NCBI GenBank assembly: GCA_045545665.1
Contig: JAZQBL010000034.1
Span: forward strand, 28,788 to 92,787
Direction of reading: 5' to 3'
DNA from: RGIG7213 sp045545665
Lineage (GTDB): Bacteria; Bacillota; Clostridia; Oscillospirales; CAG-272
DNA length: 64,000 bases
Position 1 is the first letter of the stretch. Each line of letters begins with the position of its first letter. Positions 1-7,986 of the stretch are shown here, piece after piece. The position numbers were made by a program, and so were the translations under genes. The notes under the pieces were generated by a model. The model saw only the letters and a list, made by a program, of their open reading frames with translations, was not told the origin of the DNA and did not search any database.

Positions 1-1
1 T

Positions 2-49
2 GACAGAATGAAGAAGGAAACTATAGCAAAGTACTTCAAAAAGCAGTAA
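2..49 (+). CDS. 3' end of an upstream gene, probably V-type ATP synthase subunit B (partial)
   Basis: Only the last 15 codons are in the window; they read DRMKKETIAKYFKKQ followed by TAA at 47-49. A basic, Lys/Tyr-rich tail fits the C terminus of V-type ATPase subunit B. Subunit B normally precedes subunit D in the order A-B-D, and the next gene here is subunit D. Family assignment rests on context; the fragment is too short to prove it. Confidence 0.5.
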   Translation, partial: DRMKKETIAKYFKKQ

Positions 50-64
50 AGGAGGGCGGACTGT

Positions 65-670
65 ATGGCAATAGCACCGACAAAAGGAAATCTCATAAAC
101 TTAAAAAAGTCTTTGGCTCTTGCCGAAAACGGTTACGAATTGCTTGACCGAAAGAGAAATATTCTTGTGCGCGAGATGATGAGGCTTATCGAAGATGCCG
201 AAGAGATACAAAGAGATATCGACGAAAGCTACGAAAAAGCGTATAAGGCTCTGCAGGCGGCAAACGTCTCTCTCGGTATATCGGCGGTAAGAACGGCGGC
301 ATCGGTCGAAGAAGAAAACTCTCTTACACTTTCTTACAGAAGTGTAATGGGCGTTGAGATACCACGTGTTAATATCAGCTGTGATGTACCGCTGGTCCCT
401 GCATACGGTATGCACAATACAAATCTTTCCCTTGATGAAGCTTACATAAATTTCAACAAAGTCAAAGCCCTTACCGCACGCTTGGCGGAGATCGAAAACA
501 GCGTTTACAGACTTGCAAATGCAGTAAAGAAAACACGCAAGCGCGCAAATTCACTTAAAAATGTGGTAATTCCGAATTTCAGAGCTGATATCAAGCTGAT
601 AACGGAAGTCCTTGAAGAAAAGGAAAGGGAAGAATTTTCACGTCTTAAAGTGATAAAGGCAAGAAAGTAA
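65..670 (+). CDS. ntpD: V-type ATP synthase subunit D
   Basis: Central-stalk subunit of the V/A-type rotary ATPase, which couples ATP hydrolysis or synthesis to H+ or Na+ transport at the membrane. The protein is 201 residues, the usual size. Its N terminus (MAIAPTKGNLINLKKSLALA) matches the conserved start of the family, and the rest is predicted long helices forming the coiled coil that turns inside the A3B3 head. An AGGAGGGCGG Shine-Dalgarno lies just upstream and the start follows the preceding gene by 15 nt, so it is in the same operon. No strong terminator follows. It appears to be the last gene of the operon. Confidence 0.93.
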   Translation: MAIAPTKGNLINLKKSLALAENGYELLDRKRNILVREMMRLIEDAEEIQRDIDESYEKAYKALQAANVSLGISAVRTAASVEEENSLTLSYRSVMGVEIPRVNISCDVPLVPAYGMHNTNLSLDEAYINFNKVKALTARLAEIENSVYRLANAVKKTRKRANSLKNVVIPNFRADIKLITEVLEEKEREEFSRLKVIKARK

Positions 671-688
671 GTTTTTTTCAAAAAACTA

Positions 689-717
689 TTGAAAAACAAC
701 GCAAACTAATATATAAT
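689..717 (+). promoter_or_regulatory. Sigma-A promoter for galU
   Basis: TTGAAA (689-694), a 17-nt spacer and a perfect TATAAT (712-717), about 57 nt before the galU start. Confidence 0.65.
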
Positions 718-774
718 AAACAAAATTGATAATTATTTAACTATTAAATAAAACACACGAAAGGAATATCAAAT

Positions 775-1650
775 ATGAAAAAAATTACAAAAGCGGTTAT
801 CCCCGCTGCAGGTCTCGGCACAAGAATGCTTCCTATAGCAAGAACAGTTCCGAAGGAAATGCTCCCGATCGTTGACAGACCTTCAATGGAATATCTTATA
901 AGAGAAGCAGTTGAATCGGGCATAACCGACATCCTTATAATAAACGGAAGAAACAAGGGTATTATGGAGGATTATTTTGATTATTCCGTTGAATACGATA
1001 ACAACCTCCGTATGAAGAATAAAACGGCAGAGCTTGCCGATATCGAAGAGGTCTGCTCACTTGCAAACATATATTTCATACGCCAGAAGGTCACACGCGG
1101 ACTCGGTCACGCAATATCCTGCGCAAGATCGTTCGTAGGCGACGAACCTTTTGCGGTTCTTTACGGTGACGATATAATGGCTTACGATAAGCCCGTAACA
1201 AAGCAGCTTATCGACGCTTATGAAAAATACGGAAAAGCAACGGCAGGTGTGTGCGAAGTATCTGATGAGGACGTCAAGAGATACTGCTCTTTGAAAACGG
1301 AATCACTTGAAGGAAACATCTACTCCGTTTCCGATATGGTAGAAAAACCCCAGACTTTGGAAGAGAAGTTTTCAAACTTTGCGATCCTCGGCAGAGTCGT
1401 ATTAACTCCCGATATATTCGATATACTTGACAATACAGCTCCCGGTGCAGGCGGTGAGATACAGCTCACAGATGCTATGAAACAGCTTGCACGCACAGTA
1501 GGTATGACAGCTGTTGAATACGAAGGAAAGAGATACGATATGGGCGATAAGCTCGGATTTTTGCAGGCAAACATTGAGTTTGCGCTCAAACATCCCGTTC
1601 TCGGTGAAAAATTCAAGTCATATCTTAAGGATTTTTCAAGTAAACTCTGA
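775..1650 (+). CDS. galU: UTP--glucose-1-phosphate uridylyltransferase
   Basis: Makes UDP-glucose from UTP and glucose-1-phosphate for cell-surface glycan and glycolipid synthesis; cytoplasmic. The 291-residue length is typical. The nucleotidyltransferase signature VIPAAGLGTRMLP is at residues 8-20, followed by the KEMLPI Lys motif. FAVLYGDDIM carries the metal-binding Asp region, and GGEIQLTDAM is the conserved C-terminal GalU motif. Start: ATG with CGAAAGGA upstream. The gene has its own promoter and is followed after 34 nt by comEB, with which it may be partly co-transcribed. Confidence 0.95.
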   Translation: MKKITKAVIPAAGLGTRMLPIARTVPKEMLPIVDRPSMEYLIREAVESGITDILIINGRNKGIMEDYFDYSVEYDNNLRMKNKTAELADIEEVCSLANIYFIRQKVTRGLGHAISCARSFVGDEPFAVLYGDDIMAYDKPVTKQLIDAYEKYGKATAGVCEVSDEDVKRYCSLKTESLEGNIYSVSDMVEKPQTLEEKFSNFAILGRVVLTPDIFDILDNTAPGAGGEIQLTDAMKQLARTVGMTAVEYEGKRYDMGDKLGFLQANIEFALKHPVLGEKFKSYLKDFSSKL

Positions 1651-1684
1651 TCAAATTCACAGCCGTACGGCAATTGGAGAGAAT

Positions 1685-2191
1685 ATGCAGGAAAACATAA
1701 AAATCGAACGTGTAAATAAAGCAAATTATTATTTGGATATTGCACAGACCGTGCTTGAAAGAAGCACGTGCATACGCCGTAAATACGGTGCTATTATCGT
1801 AAAAAACGATATTATAGTATCTACAGGTTATAACGGCGCACCGAGAGGACGGGTAAACTGTTCCGATCTCGGATATTGCCTTCGTGATAAACTCGGTATA
1901 CCGAGAGGAGAAAGATACGAAATGTGCCGTTCGATCCACGCAGAAGCGAACGCTATAATTTCCGCATCGCACTCCGATATGCTCAACTCCGTTCTTTACC
2001 TTGCGGGAGTAGATGCAAAAACAGGTGATATAATAGCGGATTCATGCAGCTGTCAGATGTGCAAGCGCATGATAATAAACGCAGGAATATCAAAGGTAAT
2101 AGTAAGAAATACAAAAGCTGAATATACCGAGTACGATGTCAAGGACTGGATAATGAATGATGACAGTCTGAGCGGTAAATTCGGTTATTAA
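1685..2191 (+). CDS. comEB: dCMP deaminase family protein (ComEB-like)
   Basis: Zinc-dependent deaminase, expected to convert dCMP to dUMP for thymidylate synthesis. The protein is 168 residues. Zinc ligands are visible in SIHAEANAI (His and the catalytic Glu) and in the downstream Cys pair of SCQMC. The upstream motif GYNGAPRG is typical of dCMP deaminases. The ATG at 1685 was chosen because GGAGAG sits 4-9 nt upstream. A longer frame exists but would run 57 codons back into galU. The gene lies 13 nt before rimI, so comEB-rimI-tsaD look like one operon. Substrate is inferred from family membership. Confidence 0.88.
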   Translation: MQENIKIERVNKANYYLDIAQTVLERSTCIRRKYGAIIVKNDIIVSTGYNGAPRGRVNCSDLGYCLRDKLGIPRGERYEMCRSIHAEANAIISASHSDMLNSVLYLAGVDAKTGDIIADSCSCQMCKRMIINAGISKVIVRNTKAEYTEYDVKDWIMNDDSLSGKFGY

Positions 2192-2204
2192 GAAAGGTTT
2201 TTCA

Positions 2205-2669
2205 ATGGACAGTAAGCCTCCGAGTACAAACTGTATACAGATCGTTCCTTTGACAGAGGAACACATAAAAGAAATTGCCGAGCTTGAAAAGGAATGTTTT
2301 CCCGATCCGTGGAATGAGGAAATGTTCGTACAGCTTCTTTCAAATCCGCTCGCAGTGTTTATTACTGCGGTGTACGACGGTAAGGTCGTCGGATATGCAG
2401 GTATATACCATATACTGTCGGAAGGACAGCTTATGAATATCGCAGTCAAGGAAGATCTCAGACGGCGCGGAATAGCAGAAAAAATGTTTGAGTATCTGCT
2501 TGAGTACGGTAAGGAGAACGATATAGAGGTAATAACCCTTGAGGTTCGGGAAAATAATACCCCTGCGATATCTTTCTATGAAAAAATCGGTTTTGAAAAG
2601 GTGGGAATAAGACCGGGATATTATTCACATCCGACGGAAGACGCCGTTTTGATGAATTATTCCGTTTAA
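2205..2669 (+). CDS. rimI: Ribosomal protein alanine N-acetyltransferase RimI-like (GNAT family)
   Basis: GNAT acetyltransferase of 154 residues, normal for RimI. The acetyl-CoA-binding motif A is LRRRGIAEKM, preceded by the beta-4 strand LMNIAV. The C-terminal half has NTPAISFYEKIGFEKVG, the standard GNAT motif B. RimI acetylates the N-terminal Ala of ribosomal protein S18. Pairing with tsaD is the usual Firmicute arrangement and supports RimI over other GNATs. tsaE and tsaB, which often precede rimI, are not here; a dCMP deaminase takes that place. The stop is 2 nt before tsaD. Confidence 0.88.
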   Translation: MDSKPPSTNCIQIVPLTEEHIKEIAELEKECFPDPWNEEMFVQLLSNPLAVFITAVYDGKVVGYAGIYHILSEGQLMNIAVKEDLRRRGIAEKMFEYLLEYGKENDIEVITLEVRENNTPAISFYEKIGFEKVGIRPGYYSHPTEDAVLMNYSV

Positions 2670-2671
2670 TA

Positions 2672-3706
2672 ATGTATATATTGGGAATTGAAAGTTCGTG
2701 CGATGAAACGTCGTCCGCTGTATTAAAGACGGAAAAAGACGGCGTTGAAAGCACGATACTGTCAAATATTATCGCATCGTCTGTCGATCAGCACGCCGTT
2801 TACGGCGGTGTCGTTCCCGAAATAGCAAGCCGGGCGCATATAGAAGCAATATCAAACGTAACGTACTCAGCTTTGAAGGAAGCGGGTGTTTCTTTGTCGG
2901 ATATTGACTGCATTGCAGTTACTTCACGTCCCGGACTTATAGGGTCGCTTCTGGTAGGAGTCAATTTTGCAAAATCCTTAGCGTATGCAAACGGAATACC
3001 GCTTGTAAGCGTTCACCACATAAAAGGACATATAGCAGCGAACTATCTTACGGATGATCCGCCGAAGCCGCCGTTTTTTGCTCTGGTCATGTCGGGAGGT
3101 CATACCTCGCTCTTTGACGTAAAGTCGGTCGATGATATGATATGCGTCGGCTCGACCCGTGACGACGCGATCGGTGAAGCGTTCGACAAGGCAGGCCGTG
3201 TTATCGGTCTTTCGTATCCGTGCGGTGCGGAAATGGACAAGCTTGCGTACGAGGGTGATGAAAACGCAATTAAATTTCCGCTTGCGGCAATAAAGGACGA
3301 TACGCTTGATTTCTCTTTTTCGGGACTCAAGACAGCTGTCATAAACTACGTAAACCGTGCGGAAATGAAGGGGGAAGAAATTGTCCCTGCCGACGTTGCC
3401 GCATCGTTTACAAAAACTGTATGCGACTCCGTTATTAAAAAGCTTTCCCTTGCATACGAAAGATATAAATTCGATAAATTCGTTATTTCCGGCGGTGTTG
3501 CCGCAAACTCTCATTTAAGACGTGTGCTTAAAGAATTTTGCGATAAAAACGGAATACGCTTCTATTTTCCGCCCATATCTTTGTGCGGAGATAACGGCGC
3601 AATGATTGCCGCACAGGGTAAGTTTGAGTATCAGAACGGAAATTTTGAATCGACAGCTCTCAACGGAAAAGCGTCAGAACAGGTAGCCCCGAAAACGTGT
3701 CAATAG
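2672..3706 (+). CDS. tsaD: tRNA N6-adenosine threonylcarbamoyltransferase
   Basis: Catalytic subunit that transfers threonylcarbamoyl to A37 of ANN-decoding tRNAs (t6A). It is an ASKHA-fold protein of 344 residues. Evidence is the start MYILGIESSCDETSSAV, the metal-binding HHIKGH motif near residue 112, FALVMSGGHTS, and the C-terminal GGVAANSHLR and CGDNGAMIA motifs. It begins 2 nt after rimI. TsaB and TsaE partners are not in the window. A shorter, divergent relative lies at 54553-55476. This copy keeps all family motifs and is the genuine t6A enzyme. Confidence 0.96.
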   Translation: MYILGIESSCDETSSAVLKTEKDGVESTILSNIIASSVDQHAVYGGVVPEIASRAHIEAISNVTYSALKEAGVSLSDIDCIAVTSRPGLIGSLLVGVNFAKSLAYANGIPLVSVHHIKGHIAANYLTDDPPKPPFFALVMSGGHTSLFDVKSVDDMICVGSTRDDAIGEAFDKAGRVIGLSYPCGAEMDKLAYEGDENAIKFPLAAIKDDTLDFSFSGLKTAVINYVNRAEMKGEEIVPADVAASFTKTVCDSVIKKLSLAYERYKFDKFVISGGVAANSHLRRVLKEFCDKNGIRFYFPPISLCGDNGAMIAAQGKFEYQNGNFESTALNGKASEQVAPKTCQ

Positions 3707-3829
3707 TTGTGAACAAAAATTCACAATATTCGGCATAATGACGGAGCAGATCCGATTTTGTTTGTGATTTTTCAACTCTTATTTGTTATTTTATGCAATC
3801 TTTCGGACGCTTGCAAGAATAATTAACCG

Positions 3830-3931
3830 TGTGGGTAATGTGGATAACTCAAGCCAAATTTATTATATTCCGCTTGAAATGCCTTGATTTTGCCCCAAAA
3901 ATGTGGAAAACTATGTGGAATGTGTGGATTA
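3830..3931 (+). promoter_or_regulatory. Cluster of five DnaA-box-like 9-mers downstream of tsaD
   Basis: In the 393-nt gene-free stretch 3707-4099, five 9-mers beginning TGTGG occur, all in one orientation. TGTGGGTAA (3830-3838) abuts TGTGGATAA (3839-3847). The second group is TGTGGAAAA (3902-3910), TGTGGAATG (3914-3922) and TGTGGATTA (3923-3931), the last two abutting. The second is a perfect complement of the DnaA box TTATCCACA; three others differ by one base and TGTGGAATG by three. AT-rich sequence follows. This could be a DnaA-titrating or regulatory cluster; an origin is less likely because dnaA and dnaN are absent. The rest of the stretch holds no gene. Confidence 0.7.
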
Positions 3932-4016
3932 ACTCAAATTAACATGTGTATTTTTAATCACAAATTTCTTATGGTAAAAACGCACAAATAAACTTGTTGT
4001 CGAAAAATCGTGTAAA

Positions 4017-4047
4017 TTGACGATGCAAAGTTGTCAATTAATAAAAT
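4017..4047 (+). promoter_or_regulatory. Possible promoter for the isocitrate dehydrogenase gene
   Basis: TTGACG (4017-4022) and TAAAAT (4042-4047) are separated by 19 nt, wider than ideal. The -35 element lies inside an inverted repeat, AATTGAC (4015-4021) with GTCAATT (4033-4039). A weak candidate, but the best in the 168 nt between the DnaA boxes and the gene. Confidence 0.35.
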
Positions 4048-4099
4048 GTGAAAAAAATATTAAATATATTCAATTACCGAGAAAGGTCAGGTACACGAA

Positions 4100-5272
4100 A
4101 TGAATGAAGAAATGAAAAAATACGATTCATACGTAAACGATGCCGCAGAAAAATTCAAGGCTCTTATGTATGAACAGCTTGCAAGAGTTGAAAAGATCAA
4201 CGCATCAAAAGAGTTCGTTGATTACGAAAAGCTCGATAAAATAGTTATAGGTGTTACAGGCGGAGACGGTATCGGTCCCACAATAACAAATGCGGCAGCC
4301 GGCGTTATGGAATCCTTGCTTGCGGATAAGATCGCCGCAGGCAAAGTTGAAATACGCTACATAGACGGTCTTACGATCGAAAACCGCGTTAAGCATATGA
4401 AAGCTATCCCCGATGACGTTATGGAAGAAATTTATAAGTGTGACGTTATCCTCAAGGGTCCTACAACGACACCTCACCCCGGCGACGGTCTTCCCAACAT
4501 AGAAAGCGCAAACGTTGCTATGCGTAAGAACCTCGACCTTTTTGCAAACGTACGTCCCGTTAAAGTACCCGATAAGGGCATTGACTGGACATTCTTCCGT
4601 GAAAATACGGAAGGTGCGTACGCTGTCGGAAGCAAGGGCGTACACGTAACGGATGATCTCGGTGTTGACTTCTGCGTTGCAACGACGGAGGGTTGTGAAA
4701 GAATTTCCCGCCTTGCATACGAATATGCAAGAAAGAACGGCAAAGAAAGAGTATCCATAGTTACAAAGGCAAACATAATCAAAACTACAGACGGTAAGTT
4801 CCTTAACATCGCAAAGAAAGTCGGTGAGGAATATCCCGAAATAACAACAGATGAATGGTTCATCGACATTATGACAGCAAAGCTCGTTGATGAAAAGAGA
4901 CGCGGTGACTTCAAGGTATTTATTCTTCCCAACCTTTACGGTGATATCATTACCGATGAAGCGGCTGAATTCCAGGGCGGTGTCGGTACGGCAGGAAGTG
5001 CAAATATCGGTAAAAAATATGCAATGTTTGAAGCTATTCACGGTTCGGCTCCCCGTATGGTAAACGAGGGACGTGCTATATACGCCGATCCTTGCTCCAT
5101 GCTCCGCGCAACAGTGTTGCTTCTTTCACACATCGGATACCAGGCAGAGGCTGACAAGCTTGCGCGCGCGCTCGATATCTGTATGTTTGAAGAAAAGAGA
5201 CTAAAGGTAACAGGAAGAAATACAGGTGCTACCTGTGAAGAATTTACGGAATACGTAAAAGAAAAATTATAA
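4100..5272 (+). CDS. icd: Isocitrate dehydrogenase (isocitrate/isopropylmalate dehydrogenase family)
   Basis: Expected to oxidise isocitrate to 2-oxoglutarate, supplying glutamate precursor in an anaerobe. The protein is 390 residues. It shows GVTGGDGIGPTI near the N terminus and ESANVAMRKNLDLFANVRP, whose SxN pair marks isocitrate rather than isopropylmalate dehydrogenases. RENTEGAY and MFEAIHGSAPRMV are also present. The two residues after HGSAP are Arg-Met, unlike Lys-Tyr of NADP enzymes or Asp-Ile of classical NAD enzymes, so the cofactor cannot be called. An extra 45-residue helical N terminus precedes the catalytic fold. AGAAAGG lies upstream. A GC-rich hairpin separates it from rex. 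Confidence 0.85.
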   Translation: MNEEMKKYDSYVNDAAEKFKALMYEQLARVEKINASKEFVDYEKLDKIVIGVTGGDGIGPTITNAAAGVMESLLADKIAAGKVEIRYIDGLTIENRVKHMKAIPDDVMEEIYKCDVILKGPTTTPHPGDGLPNIESANVAMRKNLDLFANVRPVKVPDKGIDWTFFRENTEGAYAVGSKGVHVTDDLGVDFCVATTEGCERISRLAYEYARKNGKERVSIVTKANIIKTTDGKFLNIAKKVGEEYPEITTDEWFIDIMTAKLVDEKRRGDFKVFILPNLYGDIITDEAAEFQGGVGTAGSANIGKKYAMFEAIHGSAPRMVNEGRAIYADPCSMLRATVLLLSHIGYQAEADKLARALDICMFEEKRLKVTGRNTGATCEEFTEYVKEKL

Positions 5273-5273
5273 T

Positions 5274-5288
5274 CGGCGCATAGCGCCG
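5274..5288 (+). promoter_or_regulatory. Perfect GC hairpin between icd and rex
   Basis: CGGCGC (5274-5279), loop ATA, GCGCCG (5283-5288). It starts 1 nt after the icd stop and ends just before the rex Shine-Dalgarno (AGGAAGG, 5290-5296). There is no T tract, so it is not a classical terminator. It may protect the icd mRNA end or limit ribosome access to rex. Confidence 0.55.
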
Positions 5289-5303
5289 TAGGAAGGACAA
5301 CTT

Positions 5304-6005
5304 ATGGCGCACAATAATAATTTATCCGATAAAACAGCATTGCCGAGAGCAAAACGTAACAACAGCAATACGCACTGCGTTTCGTCCTCGGTAATGCGCC
5401 GTATGCCGAGATATTTCAGATACCTGCGCAATCTTTTGAATAACGACGTTTTACGTATTTCCTCGGGTGATCTTGCAAAGCTTATGAATATCACCCCCTC
5501 ACAGGTAAGACAGGATTTTAATTCCTTCGGTGATTTCGGACAGCAGGGATACGGATATAACGTAAAATATCTGTATACTCAGGTAAGCAGAATACTCTGC
5601 GTCAATAAAAAATTTCCCGCAATAATAATCGGTTCGGGAGATATGGCAAAAGCTCTTCTTGCATCGACTCTTTTTAATATACGCGGTGTTCGTATCGTAG
5701 GTGTCTTTTCACCGAATAGGGATGATGTCGGAAAGGAATGTTCTGCATTCACGGTGCGCCATACTGACGAAATAAAAGAATTTTGCAATACCTGCGACGT
5801 CAGCATTGCAGTCTATGCTTTGCCCGAGCTTTATGACGGTGAATTGTGCCGTAATTTATCCGAATGCGGTATTAAGGGCCTTTGGAATTTTTCCGTTTGC
5901 GAAATAAGTTCAGAGTTCATTAAATGTGAGAATCTTATGATGGGTGATTCCTTGATGCTCTTGATGTACGAGGTTGGAAAAGAGGTGCGGGAAGATGGAA
6001 ATTAA
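5304..6005 (+). CDS. rex: Redox-sensing transcriptional repressor Rex
   Basis: Repressor that senses the NADH/NAD+ ratio and controls fermentation genes. The protein is 233 residues, with a ~25-residue Ser/Asn-rich N-terminal extension. A winged-helix DNA-binding domain follows (about 30-105) with LAKLMNITPSQVRQDF and the Rex hallmark FGDFGQQGYGYNV. A Rossmann domain makes up the rest. Its dinucleotide motif reads GSGDMAKAL, so the third glycine of the usual GxGxxG is alanine. The start is supported by AGGAAGG 8 nt upstream. It overlaps dnaD by 11 nt. No canonical Rex operator was found in the window. Confidence 0.92.
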   Translation: MAHNNNLSDKTALPRAKRNNSNTHCVSSSVMRRMPRYFRYLRNLLNNDVLRISSGDLAKLMNITPSQVRQDFNSFGDFGQQGYGYNVKYLYTQVSRILCVNKKFPAIIIGSGDMAKALLASTLFNIRGVRIVGVFSPNRDDVGKECSAFTVRHTDEIKEFCNTCDVSIAVYALPELYDGELCRNLSECGIKGLWNFSVCEISSEFIKCENLMMGDSLMLLMYEVGKEVREDGN

Positions 6006-6963
6006 TTATTCCGCGCGTGTTCTTTCACTACCGCACGATACCGTATTGCGTGTTATACAAACGGCAAGCGCAGAAGAACTCAAGGTTCTGATATACCTTT
6101 GCTCAAACGAGGATTTCCGTAAGGATCCTTCAAAAAACAGGGCAAAGGCTGTGAAGGATCTCCATTTACAGTGGTCCGATATTGAAGGTGCTATCAGCTT
6201 CTGGGAAAAGAATGGGGCATTTTTGAATTCGGATCAGATCCCAACCCCGGTAATAGAAAGAAAAAATAAAGCATCCGATCTTCTTAAAAAGGAAGCTCCC
6301 GAATATTCAAGTGAAGAAGCGGCAGGGATCATCGAAAGCAGCGACGAGCTTAAAAAGCTCATTGACGAGTGCAGTGCGCTGCTCGGTAAAATGCTCAACA
6401 AAAATGAAGTTTCGCACATCGTTTCAATGTACGAATATCTCAGACTTACTCCCGAATACATTAAAAAGCTTTTTGAATATTGTATTGAATGTGATAAAAA
6501 ATCCGTTGTTTACATATCCCGTATGGCTTACAGCATGTTTGATAACGATATAACGACGATCGACGAACTTTTGAGCCACCTCGAGGAGGAGGACAAGAAA
6601 ACGGATCTTATATACCGGATACGTGAACTGTTCGGAATAGGAAGCAGGGCACTGACTTCAAGAGAAAAAAGCAATATAAACCGTTGGATCGAAGAATATA
6701 ACAGTCCGTTTGAATTGATACAGCAAGCATATGAAATTACCGTTGACAGAACGGGAGAGGCTTCCGTTGTATATGCAAGCGCGATCTTGAAAAGATGGCA
6801 TACCGAGGGATTTACAACTCTTGAAGAAACCAAAGCGGAAGCGGAAAGCTACAAAGCAAGTAAAAAAGCGAAGGAAGCAAAAGAAAAAGAGCACCTCGGC
6901 AATTTTGACGAGGATGAATTTATGGCACTTGCTATCCGACGCAGTTATAAGGATAAAAACTGA
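5995..6963 (+). CDS. dnaD: DnaD domain protein (primosome component)
   Basis: Probable primosomal protein that helps load the replicative helicase. The 322 residues include an N-terminal winged-helix-like region (1-90). Two DnaD-like helical repeats follow: one around SHIVSMYEYLRLTPEYIKKL and one around NRWIEEYNSPFELIQQAYE with ILKRWHTEGFTTLEE. The C terminus is a charged Lys/Glu-rich tail. ATG at 5995 is preferred, with GAGGTG upstream; it overlaps the end of rex by 11 nt. A frame extending to 5974 lacks a good ribosome site. The next gene, the helicase loader, shares the TGATG stop/start. Pairing with a DnaI-like ATPase supports the role. Confidence 0.85.
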   Translation: MEINYSARVLSLPHDTVLRVIQTASAEELKVLIYLCSNEDFRKDPSKNRAKAVKDLHLQWSDIEGAISFWEKNGAFLNSDQIPTPVIERKNKASDLLKKEAPEYSSEEAAGIIESSDELKKLIDECSALLGKMLNKNEVSHIVSMYEYLRLTPEYIKKLFEYCIECDKKSVVYISRMAYSMFDNDITTIDELLSHLEEEDKKTDLIYRIRELFGIGSRALTSREKSNINRWIEEYNSPFELIQQAYEITVDRTGEASVVYASAILKRWHTEGFTTLEETKAEAESYKASKKAKEAKEKEHLGNFDEDEFMALAIRRSYKDKN

Positions 6964-7937
6964 TGGGCTACAGAGATGATGTTTATATAGCAGTCAAGCG
7001 TTCGTTTGATGAAAACGCACAAAAAGCACGCCGTGACGCTGATTCGAGACGTATGGCGCTTTCCGCAAAATACGAAGATATCGGCAGAGTCGAAGCAGAG
7101 CTTTCCCAAACTGCGCTTTCCGTATTCAAGGCGGCAACAAACGGTAAAGAAAGCCTTGAGGAAAGGTTGGCGCAAATACGCACACGCAACGCAGAGCTTC
7201 TTGATATGAGACGGTCACTGCTTGAAAAATACGGCTATTCAGCCGATTATTTTGCCCCGAAGTACAAATGCGAAAAATGCTCCGACAGCGGTACCTTTAA
7301 CGGTACGATGTGCTCGTGTATGAAAAACGAGCTTGTCAAAAAGATGACTGAAATATCAGGCCTCGGTATTCTTGCAAACAGAATGAGCTTTGATAATTTC
7401 AACCTTTCGTACTATAATGATACTGAAAAGGACTACGAAAATATGGCGTATACCTTTAAGAAAATAAAGGAGTACGCTGAAAGTTTTTCCGAAAGCAATA
7501 ACGAAAGCCTGCTTTTTATGGGAACGACGGGAACCGGCAAGACACACCTTTCAGTTGCAACAGCAGCTGCAATAATTGCAAGAGGTTATTATGTTATATA
7601 TAATACCTCGCAAAATATTTTTGCTGATTTTGAATATGATAAATTCAAGCGTACCCAGTCCGAGCCGCCTAGAAGTGATAAATATTTTGACTGTGAGCTT
7701 CTTGTAATTGACGACCTCGGCACCGAAAATGTCAATCAGTTTACAACGTCATGCCTTTATAATCTTATCAACACACGTCACTGTGAAGGAAAAGCACTTA
7801 TAATAAACACAAACCTTGCACAGAAAGAGCTTCGTTCGAAATACGATGACAGAATATTTTCACGCCTTGCGGGAGAATTTACGCCTTTTCTGTTTAACGG
7901 CAAAGATATCAGAATGAAAAAACTTTTCGGTAATTAA
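6963..7937 (+). CDS. dnaI: DnaI/DnaC-like helicase loader ATPase
   Basis: AAA+ ATPase expected to load DnaB-type helicase during replication initiation or restart. The protein is 324 residues: a helical N-terminal region, then a zinc-binding-like cluster (CEKCSDSGTF, CSCMK) near residues 102-120. The AAA+ core has Walker A GTTGTGKTHLS and Walker B LLVIDDLGTE, followed by a sensor-1-like IINTN. The start overlaps the dnaD stop by one base (TGATG), implying translational coupling. The bidirectional terminator at 7944-7986 ends the rex-dnaD-dnaI operon. Confidence 0.88.
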   Translation: MGYRDDVYIAVKRSFDENAQKARRDADSRRMALSAKYEDIGRVEAELSQTALSVFKAATNGKESLEERLAQIRTRNAELLDMRRSLLEKYGYSADYFAPKYKCEKCSDSGTFNGTMCSCMKNELVKKMTEISGLGILANRMSFDNFNLSYYNDTEKDYENMAYTFKKIKEYAESFSESNNESLLFMGTTGTGKTHLSVATAAAIIARGYYVIYNTSQNIFADFEYDKFKRTQSEPPRSDKYFDCELLVIDDLGTENVNQFTTSCLYNLINTRHCEGKALIINTNLAQKELRSKYDDRIFSRLAGEFTPFLFNGKDIRMKKLFGN

Positions 7938-7943
7938 TAAAAA

Positions 7944-7986
7944 TTCCCCTTATCCGCTTCGAATGAGCGAATAAGGGAGTTTTTTA
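7944..7986. terminator. Bidirectional rho-independent terminator
   Basis: CCCTTAT and CGCT (7947-7958, one bulge) pair with AGCG and ATAAGGG (7966-7977). A T tract follows on the plus strand and an A tract precedes it, so it can serve both dnaI and the convergent CBM9 gene. Confidence 0.85.

Noticed and set aside
1662..1671. GCCGTACGGC palindrome between galU and comEB
   Set aside because: Only 10 bp with no room for a loop and no second copy; likely chance.
1514..1684. 57-codon N-terminal extension of comEB
   Set aside because: It lies largely inside galU in another frame, and a GGAGAG ribosome site marks the ATG at 1685.
3707..3726. TTGTGAA-N6-TTCACAA inverted repeat right after tsaD as a Rex operator
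   Set aside because: The half-sites fit Rex, but the spacer is 2 bp longer than the usual TTGTGA-N6-TCACAA, which puts the halves on the wrong helix face. It also lies about 390 nt from the next start.
3707..4099. Chromosome origin at the DnaA-box cluster
   Set aside because: No dnaA, dnaN, gyrB or rpmH nearby and no clear DnaA-trio; a regulatory cluster is the simpler reading, though an origin is not strictly excluded.
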